Assembly: GCA_937902125.1 (NCBI GenBank)
Contig: CALDIB010000009.1
Span: forward strand, 1-36,810
DNA length: 36,810 nt
Source of the DNA: an uncultured Treponema sp.
GTDB taxonomy: Bacteria; Spirochaetota; Spirochaetia; Treponematales; Treponemataceae
Direction: 5' to 3'
Part shown: positions 8,706 to 16,519 of the stretch, piece by piece
Layout: each line of letters begins with the position of its first letter
Position numbering within the stretch: the stretch's first letter is position 1
Position numbers and translations under genes: made by a program
The notes under the pieces: model-generated
What the model saw: the letters and a program-made list of their open reading frames with translations, nothing else
What the model was told of the DNA's origin: nothing
Database searches by the model: none

Positions 8706-9278
8706 TTAGTTTTTGGCGCGCTCTACAAACGAACCGTCGCGAGTGTCGATTACAATGCGGTCGTTGGTGTCGCAGTAAAGGGGAACCTTGACTTCGGCGC
8801 CAGTGTCCAATGTGGCAGGCTTTAAAGACTTTCCGGAAGTGTCGCCCTTGATTCCAGGCTCGCAGTATGTGATGGTGCGGGTGATGTTGATGGGAAGCTT
8901 GATGCCCACGGCCTTCTCGTTGTAGTAAGTGATTTTTACGTCGATGTCCTCGTCATCGGGAGAAATGTATCCGGCGTAGTCGCCCAAGTCTTCCTTTGTA
9001 AGCGGAATGTCGTCGTATGTTTCCTGGTCCATAAAGTGGTAGTCGTCGCCGTCAATGTAAGAAAGCTTTACAACCTTTTCAACCAAGTCAACTTCCTCAA
9101 ACTTTTCGCCGGCGTCAAGACCCAAATCCTGGGTTGAGCCAGTGACGATGTTCTTTACGCGAAGCTTTGTCACCATTCCCGCGCGGCCGCCCTTTTGGCC
9201 CAACATTCTCTGAACAATGAAGGGAGAGCCTTCAAACATAAAGGCAGATCCAACTCTGATTTCATTTGTAGTGATCAT
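8706..9278 (-). CDS. efp: Translation elongation factor P with non-canonical tip loop
   Basis: The 190-residue protein has the full three-domain EF-P layout: a KOW-like N-terminal domain, the central OB domain with SYIDGDDYHFMDQETYDDIPL, and the C-terminal OB domain with PGIKGDTSGKSLKPATLDTGAEVKVPLY. EF-P binds between the P and E sites and rescues ribosomes stalled at proline runs. The tip loop of domain I usually reads PGKG with the modified Lys or Arg. Here it reads GQKGGRAG (27-34), with K29 and R32 as the only basic residues near the tip. It is preceded by a good promoter and a GAGGAA ribosome site, and it leads an operon with the exported-protein and trmH genes. Confidence 0.93.
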   Translation of the reverse strand: MITTNEIRVGSAFMFEGSPFIVQRMLGQKGGRAGMVTKLRVKNIVTGSTQDLGLDAGEKFEEVDLVEKVVKLSYIDGDDYHFMDQETYDDIPLTKEDLGDYAGYISPDDEDIDVKITYYNEKAVGIKLPINITRTITYCEPGIKGDTSGKSLKPATLDTGAEVKVPLYCDTNDRIVIDTRDGSFVERAKN

Positions 9279-9311
9279 AACAATTCCTCAAACTTTTAAA
9301 AGTGTGCGATT

Positions 9312-9340
9312 ATTTTAGCGCATAAAAAAAATAAATTCAA
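9312..9340 (-). promoter_or_regulatory. Promoter of efp
   Basis: On the minus strand TTGAAT (9335-9340) and TAAAAT (9312-9317) are 17 bases apart. This gives a leader of about 27 bases carrying a GAGGAA ribosome site. The -35 box touches the end of the GGDEF-EAL gene. Confidence 0.6.
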
Positions 9341-10962
9341 CACGACGAAAGCAATTCTTTGGCTTTTTCAAATTCCATCGGGCGGCCCCAAACATAGCCT
9401 TGAATAAAGTCGCTCTTGTTTTCCCGCAAAAGCTCAAGCTGGCCTTCGTTTTCAACGCCCTCGCAAATGACCTCGCAGCCCATCAAGTGGCCCATGTAAA
9501 TGACCGCGTTTACAAACTGCTGGCTCTTCTTGTCCTTTTCGATGTCGTCCACAAGGCTTTTGTCAATTTTTAGCAAGTTTATCGGAAGCTTTTCCAAATA
9601 AGAAAGGGATGTGTAGCCCGTGCCAAAATCGTCAAGGGCCACTTTCACGCCCATGGCGCGCAAGGCCTTGATGTTTTCTATCGTCTTTTCCAAAGACTGG
9701 AGCAGGCAGTATTCGGTTATTTCTATTTCCAAATTTTGGGCCGGGAACCTTGTGGCTTCCAAAAGTTCCTTTAAGTTTGTGGCAAAATAGGGGTTTTCCA
9801 TGTTCTTTGAAGAAACGTTGACAGAAAGCCTCACGTCCTTTTCCCGAACCAAATCGGCGAAAGTCCGCAAAACATTTTTCAAAACCCAATCGGTTATTTC
9901 CAAAATCAAGTCGTTCTTTTCCGCGGCGGGAATGAATTCTCCCGGAGATAGGCTGTCGCCGTTGGGCTCGCGAAGGCGTATCAAGGCCTCAAAGCCCCTA
10001 AGTTTTTTTTCTTCAATGGAAAACTGCGGCTGGTAAACCATGTAAAAGTATCCATGAGCCAAAGCCTTTTTGATTCTGCGCTCCACCTCAACTTGCCGCT
10101 TGAGTTTTTCTTCCATGATTGGCTCGTAAAAAACAATCCTGTCCTTATGCAAAATTGAGGCTTGATACATGGCTATGTCGGAATACTTCATCAAAGTTTC
10201 CGCGTCCTTGGCCCGCTCCGGATAAAGCGCGATTCCGGCGTAGGCCGAAAGGTAAACGTCTATCTCGCTGTCCGAGCGCGTTATGGAAACCTTTTCTCCA
10301 ATAACGCCCAAAGCCTCAAAAGCTATTTGCCTTGGGTCGCAATCGCCGTCAAGGACAATCATAAAGCTGGTTCGGTCAACGCTGCCCACAACGCCGTGCT
10401 TTCCTACAATGGCCAAAAGGCGCTTGGAGGCGATTTTTCGCAACTCGTCGCCAAAGTCAAATCCGTAATTGTCGTTTAGGAACTTAAAGTTTTCAAGGCC
10501 GATATAAATTACGCTGCAAGGGTCTTTGTTGAATATTCTTTTTTTTATGGCCAAAAGCAAGCCGCGGTTGTTGTTCAGTCCGGTCACATAGTCTGTTACC
10601 ATTCGCTTGTCCAAACGCTCAATTTGATAACTTAAGAAAGTCAAAATCAAGCTGAACAAAGCCGTCATAAAAAAGCCGGAAATGGGAGTTCCCCTAACGC
10701 CCATAAAAAAAATCGCCCTGGACAAGTGGAACATTGAAACGACAAAAGCGCACCAAGCGAAATGGCGGCCGCGCCTTGGGTTCACTATTATCATTAAAAA
10801 AAGGACCAAAAATTGAATGCTGGAAACAATTCCGTTATACATTGAATAGCGGCTTGTCGCCATGCGCATCAACACGTATTGAAGGGAAAAATACGCCGCT
10901 AAAAGGAAGAGAAGCAATATATTTTCTATGAAACGGCTTTTAAATCCGTATTTATTGCTCAT
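9337..10962 (-). CDS. Membrane GGDEF-EAL protein, probable c-di-GMP phosphodiesterase
   Basis: With the start at 10962 the protein has 541 residues. It has four to five hydrophobic segments in the first 130 residues, a GGDEF domain and an EAL domain. The diguanylate cyclase signature is degenerate: DRTSF stands where GGDEF is expected, so cyclase activity is unlikely. The EAL domain keeps the EALIRL motif, NVSSKNM, EITE, DDFGTGYTSLSYL, KIDKSLV and EGVE, so c-di-GMP hydrolysis is expected, perhaps modulated by the inactive GGDEF part. I prefer this start to one 27 bases upstream because a strong promoter lies between the two. The membrane part has no named sensor domain. Confidence 0.9.
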   Translation of the reverse strand: MSNKYGFKSRFIENILLLFLLAAYFSLQYVLMRMATSRYSMYNGIVSSIQFLVLFLMIIVNPRRGRHFAWCAFVVSMFHLSRAIFFMGVRGTPISGFFMTALFSLILTFLSYQIERLDKRMVTDYVTGLNNNRGLLLAIKKRIFNKDPCSVIYIGLENFKFLNDNYGFDFGDELRKIASKRLLAIVGKHGVVGSVDRTSFMIVLDGDCDPRQIAFEALGVIGEKVSITRSDSEIDVYLSAYAGIALYPERAKDAETLMKYSDIAMYQASILHKDRIVFYEPIMEEKLKRQVEVERRIKKALAHGYFYMVYQPQFSIEEKKLRGFEALIRLREPNGDSLSPGEFIPAAEKNDLILEITDWVLKNVLRTFADLVREKDVRLSVNVSSKNMENPYFATNLKELLEATRFPAQNLEIEITEYCLLQSLEKTIENIKALRAMGVKVALDDFGTGYTSLSYLEKLPINLLKIDKSLVDDIEKDKKSQQFVNAVIYMGHLMGCEVICEGVENEGQLELLRENKSDFIQGYVWGRPMEFEKAKELLSSC

Positions 10963-10975
10963 ATAATTTTTTTTT

Positions 10976-11004
10976 ATTATAGCGCGCATTGCCTATATTA
11001 TCAA
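10976..11004 (-). promoter_or_regulatory. Promoter of the GGDEF-EAL gene, very short leader
   Basis: TTGATA (10999-11004) and a consensus TATAAT (10976-10981) are separated by 17 bases on the minus strand. The ATG at 10962 is 13 bases after the -10 box and lacks a Shine-Dalgarno sequence, so the leader would be only a few bases long. Confidence 0.65.
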
Positions 11005-11044
11005 ATAAAATCGGGAATTTTTTTATCCCCTCGCCATACAAATG

Positions 11045-11063
11045 TCTAGAACAAATTTCTAGA
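11045..11063. repeat. Short inverted repeat TCTAGAA/TTCTAGA
   Basis: Seven-base arms around CAAAT in the divergent region between the GGDEF-EAL and AraC-type genes. It lies upstream of the AraC-type promoter and could be an operator for either gene. No second copy was found nearby. Confidence 0.35.
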
Positions 11064-11087
11064 AACGCCCTTATTTTTTTCCGAGCC

Positions 11088-11116
11088 TTGAAAATTTTCA
11101 CCTTTGCCTTTATGAT
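11088..11116 (+). promoter_or_regulatory. Promoter of the AraC-type gene
   Basis: TTGAAA (11088-11093), 17 bases, TATGAT (11111-11116). The predicted transcript starts just before the 11125-11150 hairpin. Confidence 0.55.
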
Positions 11117-11124
11117 AATGGAAG

Positions 11125-11150
11125 CCTCTAAAAACTCCAGCTTTTAGAGG
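11125..11150. repeat. CCTCTAAAAACT palindromic hairpin, copy 1
   Basis: A 12-base arm CCTCTAAAAACT, two C, then AGCTTTTAGAGG, complementary except at one position. It would lie at the 5' end of the AraC-type mRNA. A perfect copy of the same arms occurs at 29432-29457, so this is probably a dispersed palindrome. Confidence 0.6.
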
Positions 11151-11186
11151 TTGCCTAATGGGAATCTATGAACCCCGGGAGTTTTT

Positions 11187-11669
11187 ATGGCTAAAATGTC
11201 GGCAAAGAAAGAGCTTTTGGAGCGGGCCTCCCTTATGGACGAAGAAAGCGCCGCCCTTGTCCTTTCTTACGCCAAAAGCCTGGCCGCATCAAAAAAAGAC
11301 TCTCCCCAAAAAAAGCGGAGGACTGACGTCCAAGGCCGCCTGGCCGCCCTTCGCGAGCAAGTTCAAAAAAACCCGGAATTGTGGACAGTGGACTCCATGG
11401 CCGAAAAAATGTCTTTGACAAGAAGCCGCTTTTCTGTCCTTTACAAGAAAACTTTCGGGGCGTCCCCCGACCAAGAAAAGCGGGCCTTTCTAAACCAAAA
11501 GGCCCGACTTCTTCTTTCTTCCACAGAAAAAACCGTTCAACAAATTGCCGCCGAATGCGGCTACAACGAATGCGAAAATTTTATTCGGGCCTTTAGGAAA
11601 AGCAACGGCCTGTCGCCGCTTCAATTCAGAAAGGCGGGGCAAGGCTTGGAGGCCCGCCCCGCAATTTAG
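11187..11669 (+). CDS. Small AraC/XylS-type transcriptional regulator
   Basis: The 160-residue protein carries the double helix-turn-helix of AraC-family regulators in its last 110 residues. The first helix region is WTVDSMAEKMSLTRSRFSVLYKKTFG, and the second is TVQQIAAECGYNECENFIRAFRKSNGLSPLQFR. The N-terminal part is only about 45 residues of charged helix, much shorter than a cupin sensor domain, so there is no obvious ligand site. GGGAG lies five bases before the ATG. The gene runs convergently towards the sugar-transport operon with nine bases between stop codons. It is the only regulator gene in this region and a candidate regulator of that operon (inference). Confidence 0.88.
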   Translation: MAKMSAKKELLERASLMDEESAALVLSYAKSLAASKKDSPQKKRRTDVQGRLAALREQVQKNPELWTVDSMAEKMSLTRSRFSVLYKKTFGASPDQEKRAFLNQKARLLLSSTEKTVQQIAAECGYNECENFIRAFRKSNGLSPLQFRKAGQGLEARPAI

Positions 11670-11678
11670 CGCCAGCGC

Positions 11679-12719
11679 TTACGAGCGCCTCTTTCTTGAA
11701 AGAACCACGCTTTGAATCACCAAGAACAAGCAAATCATGAAGGCCACCGTTATGTTGGTCCACCAAGCCTCGTCCAAGCCCAAGGACGAAACGATGTTCT
11801 TAATTGTGGCCAAAGAAAGGACTCCAAAGAATGTTCCCGCGATGTTGCCCACTCCGCCGGTAAGCATCGTTCCTCCAATAATGGAAGAGGCGATGGCGTT
11901 CATTTCCGCTCCGTCGGCGTGGCTTGGCGAGCCGCTTCCCACATGCAAAAAGTAGACAAAGGCTCCCACAGCCGCAAGCATGGAGCAGATGAAGTGAGCC
12001 AAAAATTTTGTCTGGCGGACGTTGATTCCAAGCATGTTGGCGCTTTGTTGGTTTCCGCCCACCGCGTAAAAATTGCGGCCCAGCTTTGTCCAGCGCAAGA
12101 CTACAAAAAGCAGGATTACCACGATTATTGCCACAACCGCTCCAATCTCCACATATGCGGGAATCCATTTTCCCAATTTGTTGACGGAACCCACGCCGGG
12201 AACATAAATGCGGGTTTCAACCAACTTTACAAAGGCTTCGTTCTCAACGTTGAACTGGGTTGAGTTTACAATCGTCGTCATTCCCTTGGCAAAGAACATT
12301 CCGGCCAGCGTCACGATAAAGGGCTGAATGTCAAGGTAAGCCACCAAGTAGCCTTGAACCAAGCCAAAGCAGGCGCCGATTGTCAAGGCTAGCAAAATCG
12401 CCGAACCAACGGAGCCGCCCTTAAAGTCCAAGTTGACCGCGCAGCTCATGCAGATGAGCGCCGTAAGGGTTCCAACAGAAATGTCGATGCCGCCGGTAAT
12501 CATAACCAAGCTGAGTCCGCAAGAAAGAATCACAAGCGAAGCGTTTTCGTTCAGCATGTTAAAGAATGTCTGGGGCTTCTTAAATCCCGCGCCCAAAAAA
12601 ATTATGGCGCACAAATACATAAAGGCAAAGACAACGATTGTAATCGCCAAAAGAAGGTTTGTGTCGCTCATAGGCCGCCGTTTTAAAAGCGGCTTGTTCA
12701 AAGTAATTTCCTTTTCCAT
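11679..12719 (-). CDS. yjfF: Sugar ABC transporter permease, YjfF-like
   Basis: The 346-residue inner-membrane protein belongs to the RbsC/BPD_transp_2 permease family. It has about nine to ten hydrophobic segments and the conserved core GGIDISVGTLTALICM and MLGINVRQTKFLAHFICSMLAAVGAF. It is the last gene of an SBP-ATPase-permease-permease operon that matches the order of the E. coli galactofuranose importer (YtfQ-YtfR-YtfT-YjfF), and it would form a heterodimeric channel with the preceding permease. One base separates the two genes. Substrate assignment follows the operon, not this protein alone. Confidence 0.85.
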   Translation of the reverse strand: MEKEITLNKPLLKRRPMSDTNLLLAITIVVFAFMYLCAIIFLGAGFKKPQTFFNMLNENASLVILSCGLSLVMITGGIDISVGTLTALICMSCAVNLDFKGGSVGSAILLALTIGACFGLVQGYLVAYLDIQPFIVTLAGMFFAKGMTTIVNSTQFNVENEAFVKLVETRIYVPGVGSVNKLGKWIPAYVEIGAVVAIIVVILLFVVLRWTKLGRNFYAVGGNQQSANMLGINVRQTKFLAHFICSMLAAVGAFVYFLHVGSGSPSHADGAEMNAIASSIIGGTMLTGGVGNIAGTFFGVLSLATIKNIVSSLGLDEAWWTNITVAFMICLFLVIQSVVLSRKRRS

Positions 12720-12720
12720 A

Positions 12721-13818
12721 TTAGTTGCCTCCCTGAACAGCAGCGGGCGCCGCTTTTTGCTTGAACTTCTTTGAAAGCGCCTTCATTTTTTCGCGAACGG
12801 TCGGAGCGCTCAAGACAACCAAAAGAATCACCACAATGGCCTTGTAAGCGGGAAGCGCGGTGGAGGCCACATTGAACTTGAACAAAGTCGTTGTCAAGAA
12901 TTGGATTACATAAGCGCCTAAAATCGACGCCCACATGTTGAACTTTCCGCCGCTCAAAACATTTCCGCCCAAGGCCACCGCAAGAATCGCGTCCATTTCT
13001 ATGTCCTTGGCGATTACGGAATAGTTGATTGTTGAAATGCGGCTTACTTTTATAAAGCCCGCCACGGCGACGCAAAGGCCCATAATCACATAAGTGATGA
13101 ACTTAATCAACTGCGGGTCAACGCCGTTCAATCTTGTGGAGTCCGCGTTGATTCCCACCGCCTGAGAATAAAGGCCCAAGTTTGTGAACTTCAAGACAAG
13201 CATTATTATCGCCACGCAAACTATGGCGATAAAAACAGGCGTTGGTATTGGAATGCCGGGAATGTAATTTCCAAAGTATCCAAAAATCGGCTCGTTCACA
13301 ATGGGAAGCGCGTTGTTGTTAATCCAGGCTCCAATTGAGCGGCCGGCCGTAAACAAAATGAGAGTGGCCACCATGGGCTGAATCTTAAAATAAGCCACTA
13401 GCATTCCGTTAAAGGCTCCAAAAAGCATTGAAACGACGCAAGCGATTAAGAAAGCCACAATAATTGGAGCCTGCATCGTTTCCGGGCGCGGGTCGTCGCC
13501 GCACAAAACTCGCAAGACTACGCTGCCAGCGATGGCGATTACGGCGCCAACAGAAATGTCCTGTCCGCCGGAAGCCGCGGTCACAAGAGTCATTCCTATG
13601 GCCAAAATCGCAAGCTCCGAGGCGTTGTCCAAAATCGTAATCAAGTAGCCCGAAAACACCGGGTTTCCGTCAGAGTTTTGCCCAAGGGTAATCTTAAAGA
13701 ACGAAGGGTCGGCTATTAAGTTGAACAAAACCAAAACCAAAAGCGCCGCGAGGGGAATGAATATTTGGTTTCTAAAAATTCCTAAAAACTTTTCTTTCGT
13801 TGTGTTTGCAGAAATCAT
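12721..13818 (-). CDS. ytfT: Sugar ABC transporter permease, YtfT-like
   Basis: The 365-residue permease is of the same family as its downstream neighbour but clearly distinct in sequence. It shows the signature SGGQDISVGAVIAIAGSVV and the later VGINADSTRLNGVDPQLIKF, with about ten membrane segments. A basic tail (MKALSKKFKQK) faces the cytoplasm. The gene overlaps the ATPase gene by four bases (ATGA) and is followed after one base by the second permease gene. Two unlike permeases in one operon are typical of the galactofuranose-type importer. Confidence 0.85.
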   Translation of the reverse strand: MISANTTKEKFLGIFRNQIFIPLAALLVLVLFNLIADPSFFKITLGQNSDGNPVFSGYLITILDNASELAILAIGMTLVTAASGGQDISVGAVIAIAGSVVLRVLCGDDPRPETMQAPIIVAFLIACVVSMLFGAFNGMLVAYFKIQPMVATLILFTAGRSIGAWINNNALPIVNEPIFGYFGNYIPGIPIPTPVFIAIVCVAIIMLVLKFTNLGLYSQAVGINADSTRLNGVDPQLIKFITYVIMGLCVAVAGFIKVSRISTINYSVIAKDIEMDAILAVALGGNVLSGGKFNMWASILGAYVIQFLTTTLFKFNVASTALPAYKAIVVILLVVLSAPTVREKMKALSKKFKQKAAPAAVQGGN

Positions 13819-15326
13819 TCGTTTCCTCCCGCAATCGTAGTCATAATTTTTCCTTGCGTCAAATCGCCGCCAGAAAGCTCGCCCGCCTGCTTAAAGTCCC
13901 GCATGACCACAAGGCGGGTGCAAGTGCGAAGCATTTCGTCGATTTCCGAAGAAATGAAGGTGACGCTCTTTCCTTCTTTTGCAAGCTTCAAAACAAGTTC
14001 CTGAATTTCTGTCTTTGTTCCGATGTCAATTCCGCGAGTGGGCTCGTCCAAAATCAAATACTGGGGATTTGACAAAAGGGCGCGGGCTAACAAAACCTTT
14101 TGCTGGTTTCCGCCGGAAAGGGACTTAATCGGCGTATCGGCGCTGGCCGTCTTGATTTCCAAAAGCTTGATGTATTCCTCCGCGAACTTTTGCGCCTGGG
14201 CCTTGCTAAAGGGCTTGAAGAATCCCTTCATAACCTGCAAGGCAAAAATGATGTTGTCGCGAACAGACAGGTCGCCGATGATTCCATCCCGCTTTCGGTC
14301 TTCCGACAAATAGCTTATGCCGTTTTTCATTGCATCCCGGGGCTTGGAAATTTTCACATCTTTTCCGTTTACCTTGACTTTGCCGCTTAAAATTTTGTCG
14401 GCGCCGTAAACCGCGCGGACGCTGTAACTGCGGCCGCTTCCCAACAAGCCGGCAAAGCCGTTGACTTCGCCCTTGTAAATGCTGAAGTTAAAGGGCTTGA
14501 TTCCGTTGGCCGCGGACAAGTTTTCGGCTTGGTAAACCGGAACTTCGTTGACGGCGTGGGTAAAGGCGGCCGGCCGCTGAACCGAGCTCAAGCCGTCCAG
14601 CGCTTTTCCCAGCATTTTTGAAACAAGCTCAACTTTGGGCAAGTCCTTGATTTGGTATTCGCCCACAAGCTGGCCGTCCCGCATGACGGTGATTCTGTCG
14701 CAAACTTCGTAGACTTGATCCAAAAAGTGGGTTACAAAAATGATGCCCACGCCCTTGGCTTTTAGGTCTCTCATAAGCTTGAACAACTTTTGGACTTCCT
14801 TGTCGTCAAGGGAAGAAGTCGGCTCGTCCAAAATCAAAATCTTGCATTCCATGTCAACGGCGCGCGCTATGGCCACCATTTGCTGAACCGCGATTGAATA
14901 GCTTGAAAGCTGGGCGGCGGGTTCGGCCGGAATTCCAAGTTCGGTCAAAATCTTTGCGGCGCCCTCGTTCCGCTTTTTCCAATTGGTGAAGGCTCCCTTT
15001 TCTCTTCCAATATATAAATTTTCCGCAACGGTCAAATTGTTGCAGAGAGTGATTTCCTGATAAACTGTGCTGATGCCCGCGTTTTGCGCGTCTTGGGGCG
15101 AGCGAATGTTGACGGGCTTTTCGTGGCCTTGAACGTAAACCGTTCCTTCGTCCTTTTGATAAACGCCGGTCAAAACCTTAATCAGCGTTGACTTTCCGGC
15201 TCCGTTTTCGCCCATCAAGGCGTGAATCTCGCCCTTTCTTAAAGTAAAGTCAATGTTTTGCAAAGCCTTTACGCCCGGAAAGTTTTTGTAAATTCCGCGC
15301 ATTTCCAAAACTGAATTTTCTTGCAT
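13815..15326 (-). CDS. ytfR: Sugar ABC transporter ATPase with two nucleotide-binding domains, YtfR-like
   Basis: The 503-residue protein holds two ABC domains in tandem, as in RbsA and MglA. Domain 1 has Walker A GENGAGKST and LILDEPTSSLD, with a degenerate signature (SYSIAVQQMVAIARA). Domain 2 has a degenerate Walker A (GLLGSGRS) but a good signature LSGGNQQKV and LILDEPTRGID. This asymmetry is normal for the family. Stretches such as FVTHFLDQVYEVCDRITVMRDG and EDRKRDGII closely resemble E. coli YtfR. An AAGGAA site lies before the ATG. The gene follows the binding-protein gene after a terminator hairpin. Confidence 0.92.
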   Translation of the reverse strand: MQENSVLEMRGIYKNFPGVKALQNIDFTLRKGEIHALMGENGAGKSTLIKVLTGVYQKDEGTVYVQGHEKPVNIRSPQDAQNAGISTVYQEITLCNNLTVAENLYIGREKGAFTNWKKRNEGAAKILTELGIPAEPAAQLSSYSIAVQQMVAIARAVDMECKILILDEPTSSLDDKEVQKLFKLMRDLKAKGVGIIFVTHFLDQVYEVCDRITVMRDGQLVGEYQIKDLPKVELVSKMLGKALDGLSSVQRPAAFTHAVNEVPVYQAENLSAANGIKPFNFSIYKGEVNGFAGLLGSGRSYSVRAVYGADKILSGKVKVNGKDVKISKPRDAMKNGISYLSEDRKRDGIIGDLSVRDNIIFALQVMKGFFKPFSKAQAQKFAEEYIKLLEIKTASADTPIKSLSGGNQQKVLLARALLSNPQYLILDEPTRGIDIGTKTEIQELVLKLAKEGKSVTFISSEIDEMLRTCTRLVVMRDFKQAGELSGGDLTQGKIMTTIAGGNE

Positions 15327-15350
15327 GGATTTTTCCTTAATTTTTTTTAG

Positions 15351-15385
15351 AAAAAAAAACTCCCACAGAAATCATCCTGTGGGAG
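15351..15385 (-). terminator. Intercistronic terminator/attenuator between ytfQ-like and ytfR-like genes
   Basis: A perfect nine-base stem CTCCCACAG/CTGTGGGAG (15360-15368 and 15377-15385) is followed on the minus strand by nine T. It lies between the binding-protein gene and the ATPase gene of one operon. It can end most transcripts after the binding protein and protect its mRNA. Confidence 0.8.
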
Positions 15386-15400
15386 CGGGTCAACTTCTAA

Positions 15401-16339
15401 TTAGATGCCATACTTGTCAACGTCGGCCTTTGTGATTTTGGCCGCGTCAAATCCCTTTTCTGTCATGATGACAGTCTTCTGGGCGGGTTTCTTTCCGCTC
15501 TTGATGATTTGGTCAATGTAAGAAGCCTGGAAGGGGTTGCACTGTCCGTCATAGTTCCATCTCTTGGCGAGCAATTCTTCCAAAGCCCACTTGTTGCAGT
15601 CAAAGCCCATGATGATTACGTCTTTGCCGACTCCGTGGCTGATGTTGGCCTTGTCCAAAGCGGCTACGGCTCCCTTGGCCATGTCGTCGTTCTCGGCGTA
15701 GATTACATTGAACTTCTTTCCAGAGTCGATGACAGCCTGAACAATCTGCTGGGCTGTTTCGGCGTTCCAAGAAGCTGTCTGCTGCGTTACGATGTTCCAG
15801 TTCTTTTCGGCCTTAACTTTCTTGTCCAAGGCGCCTGAGCGTCCAATCTGGGCGGCGGAGCCCATGACTCCCTGAATGTGGATGATGTTGTATTCGGGAA
15901 GCTTTTGTCCGGCAAGCCAGCTTACGGCAGTTTCGCCTTCCTGGGCCATGTCGGAAACGATTGAGGCTTCATAGAGGCTGGGAGAGGCGTCGATTGTGCG
16001 GTCGAACAAGATTACGCGAACGCCGGCGTCCTGAGCGTCTTTAAGAACGTTGTTCCAGCCGGAAGTTCCGGCGGCGCTGATGAGCAAGTAGTCAACTTCG
16101 TCCTGAATGAACTTTTTGGCGGCGGCAATCTGCTCGTCGTTCTTGAGGCTGTAGGCAAAAGAAGCCTGATAGCCGTTCTTCTTTGTGAACGTGTTCTTCA
16201 TGTCGCGGTCGTTGGCCGTGCGATAGCCTGATTCGTTGGGGTCGTTGTTGATGATTCCAACCTTGATTACTTTGGGTTTGGCGGCAAAAAGCGATGTCGC
16301 CAACAACGCGGCGCAAGCCGTTAAAAGTACCTTCTTCAT
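15401..16339 (-). CDS. ytfQ: Periplasmic sugar-binding protein, YtfQ-like (galactofuranose type)
   Basis: The 312-residue protein has a signal peptide (MKKVLLTACAALLATSLFA) and a type I periplasmic binding protein fold. Regions close to E. coli YtfQ include the start IKVGIINNDPNESGYRTAN, the ISAAGTSGWNNVLKDAQDAGVRVILFDR strand-helix unit, and VIYAENDDMAKGAVAAL. The start at 16339 is chosen because of a GGAGAA ribosome site and the signal peptide. A longer in-frame extension to 16513 would run through the promoter region and its repeats. The substrate is probably a furanose sugar by homology; other pentoses or hexoses cannot be excluded. A 20-bp palindrome lies just before the start. Confidence 0.9.
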   Translation of the reverse strand: MKKVLLTACAALLATSLFAAKPKVIKVGIINNDPNESGYRTANDRDMKNTFTKKNGYQASFAYSLKNDEQIAAAKKFIQDEVDYLLISAAGTSGWNNVLKDAQDAGVRVILFDRTIDASPSLYEASIVSDMAQEGETAVSWLAGQKLPEYNIIHIQGVMGSAAQIGRSGALDKKVKAEKNWNIVTQQTASWNAETAQQIVQAVIDSGKKFNVIYAENDDMAKGAVAALDKANISHGVGKDVIIMGFDCNKWALEELLAKRWNYDGQCNPFQASYIDQIIKSGKKPAQKTVIMTEKGFDAAKITKADVDKYGI

Positions 16340-16365
16340 AATGGTTCTCCTATGTTTTAATAAGT

Positions 16366-16385
16366 TTGCGGTATCGATACCGCAA
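16366..16385. promoter_or_regulatory. Perfect 20-bp palindromic operator upstream of the sugar importer
   Basis: TTGCGGTATCGATACCGCAA is a perfect palindrome with a central CG, 26 bases before the start codon of the binding protein. A CATAAT hexamer sits directly upstream on the minus strand as a possible -10 box, so a bound protein would block transcription. The even spacing and central CG are typical of LacI-family operators. No LacI-family gene lies in the window. Confidence 0.75.
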
Positions 16386-16421
16386 CTATTATTATGAACC
16401 ATATTCCTAAAAAAGATATAG

Positions 16422-16468
16422 TCATTTTGTTTTATTTTGTGGATTTTTCTATCATTTTGTTTTATTTT
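16422..16468. repeat. 17-bp direct repeat upstream of the sugar operon
   Basis: TCATTTTGTTTTATTTT occurs identically at 16422-16438 and 16452-16468, 30 bases start to start, or about three helical turns. It lies upstream of the putative -10 box, where AraC-type activators usually bind direct repeats. Confidence 0.6.
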
Positions 16469-16519
16469 TGCCGAATTTCGCGGAAAATGGCCGCTTTCTG
16501 CCCTTTCCCCCAAAAAAAT

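Noticed and set aside
15401..16513. Longer start of the sugar-binding protein at 16513
   Set aside because: The extra 58 residues translate the promoter, the 20-bp palindrome and the direct repeats, and the signal peptide and ribosome site fit 16339.
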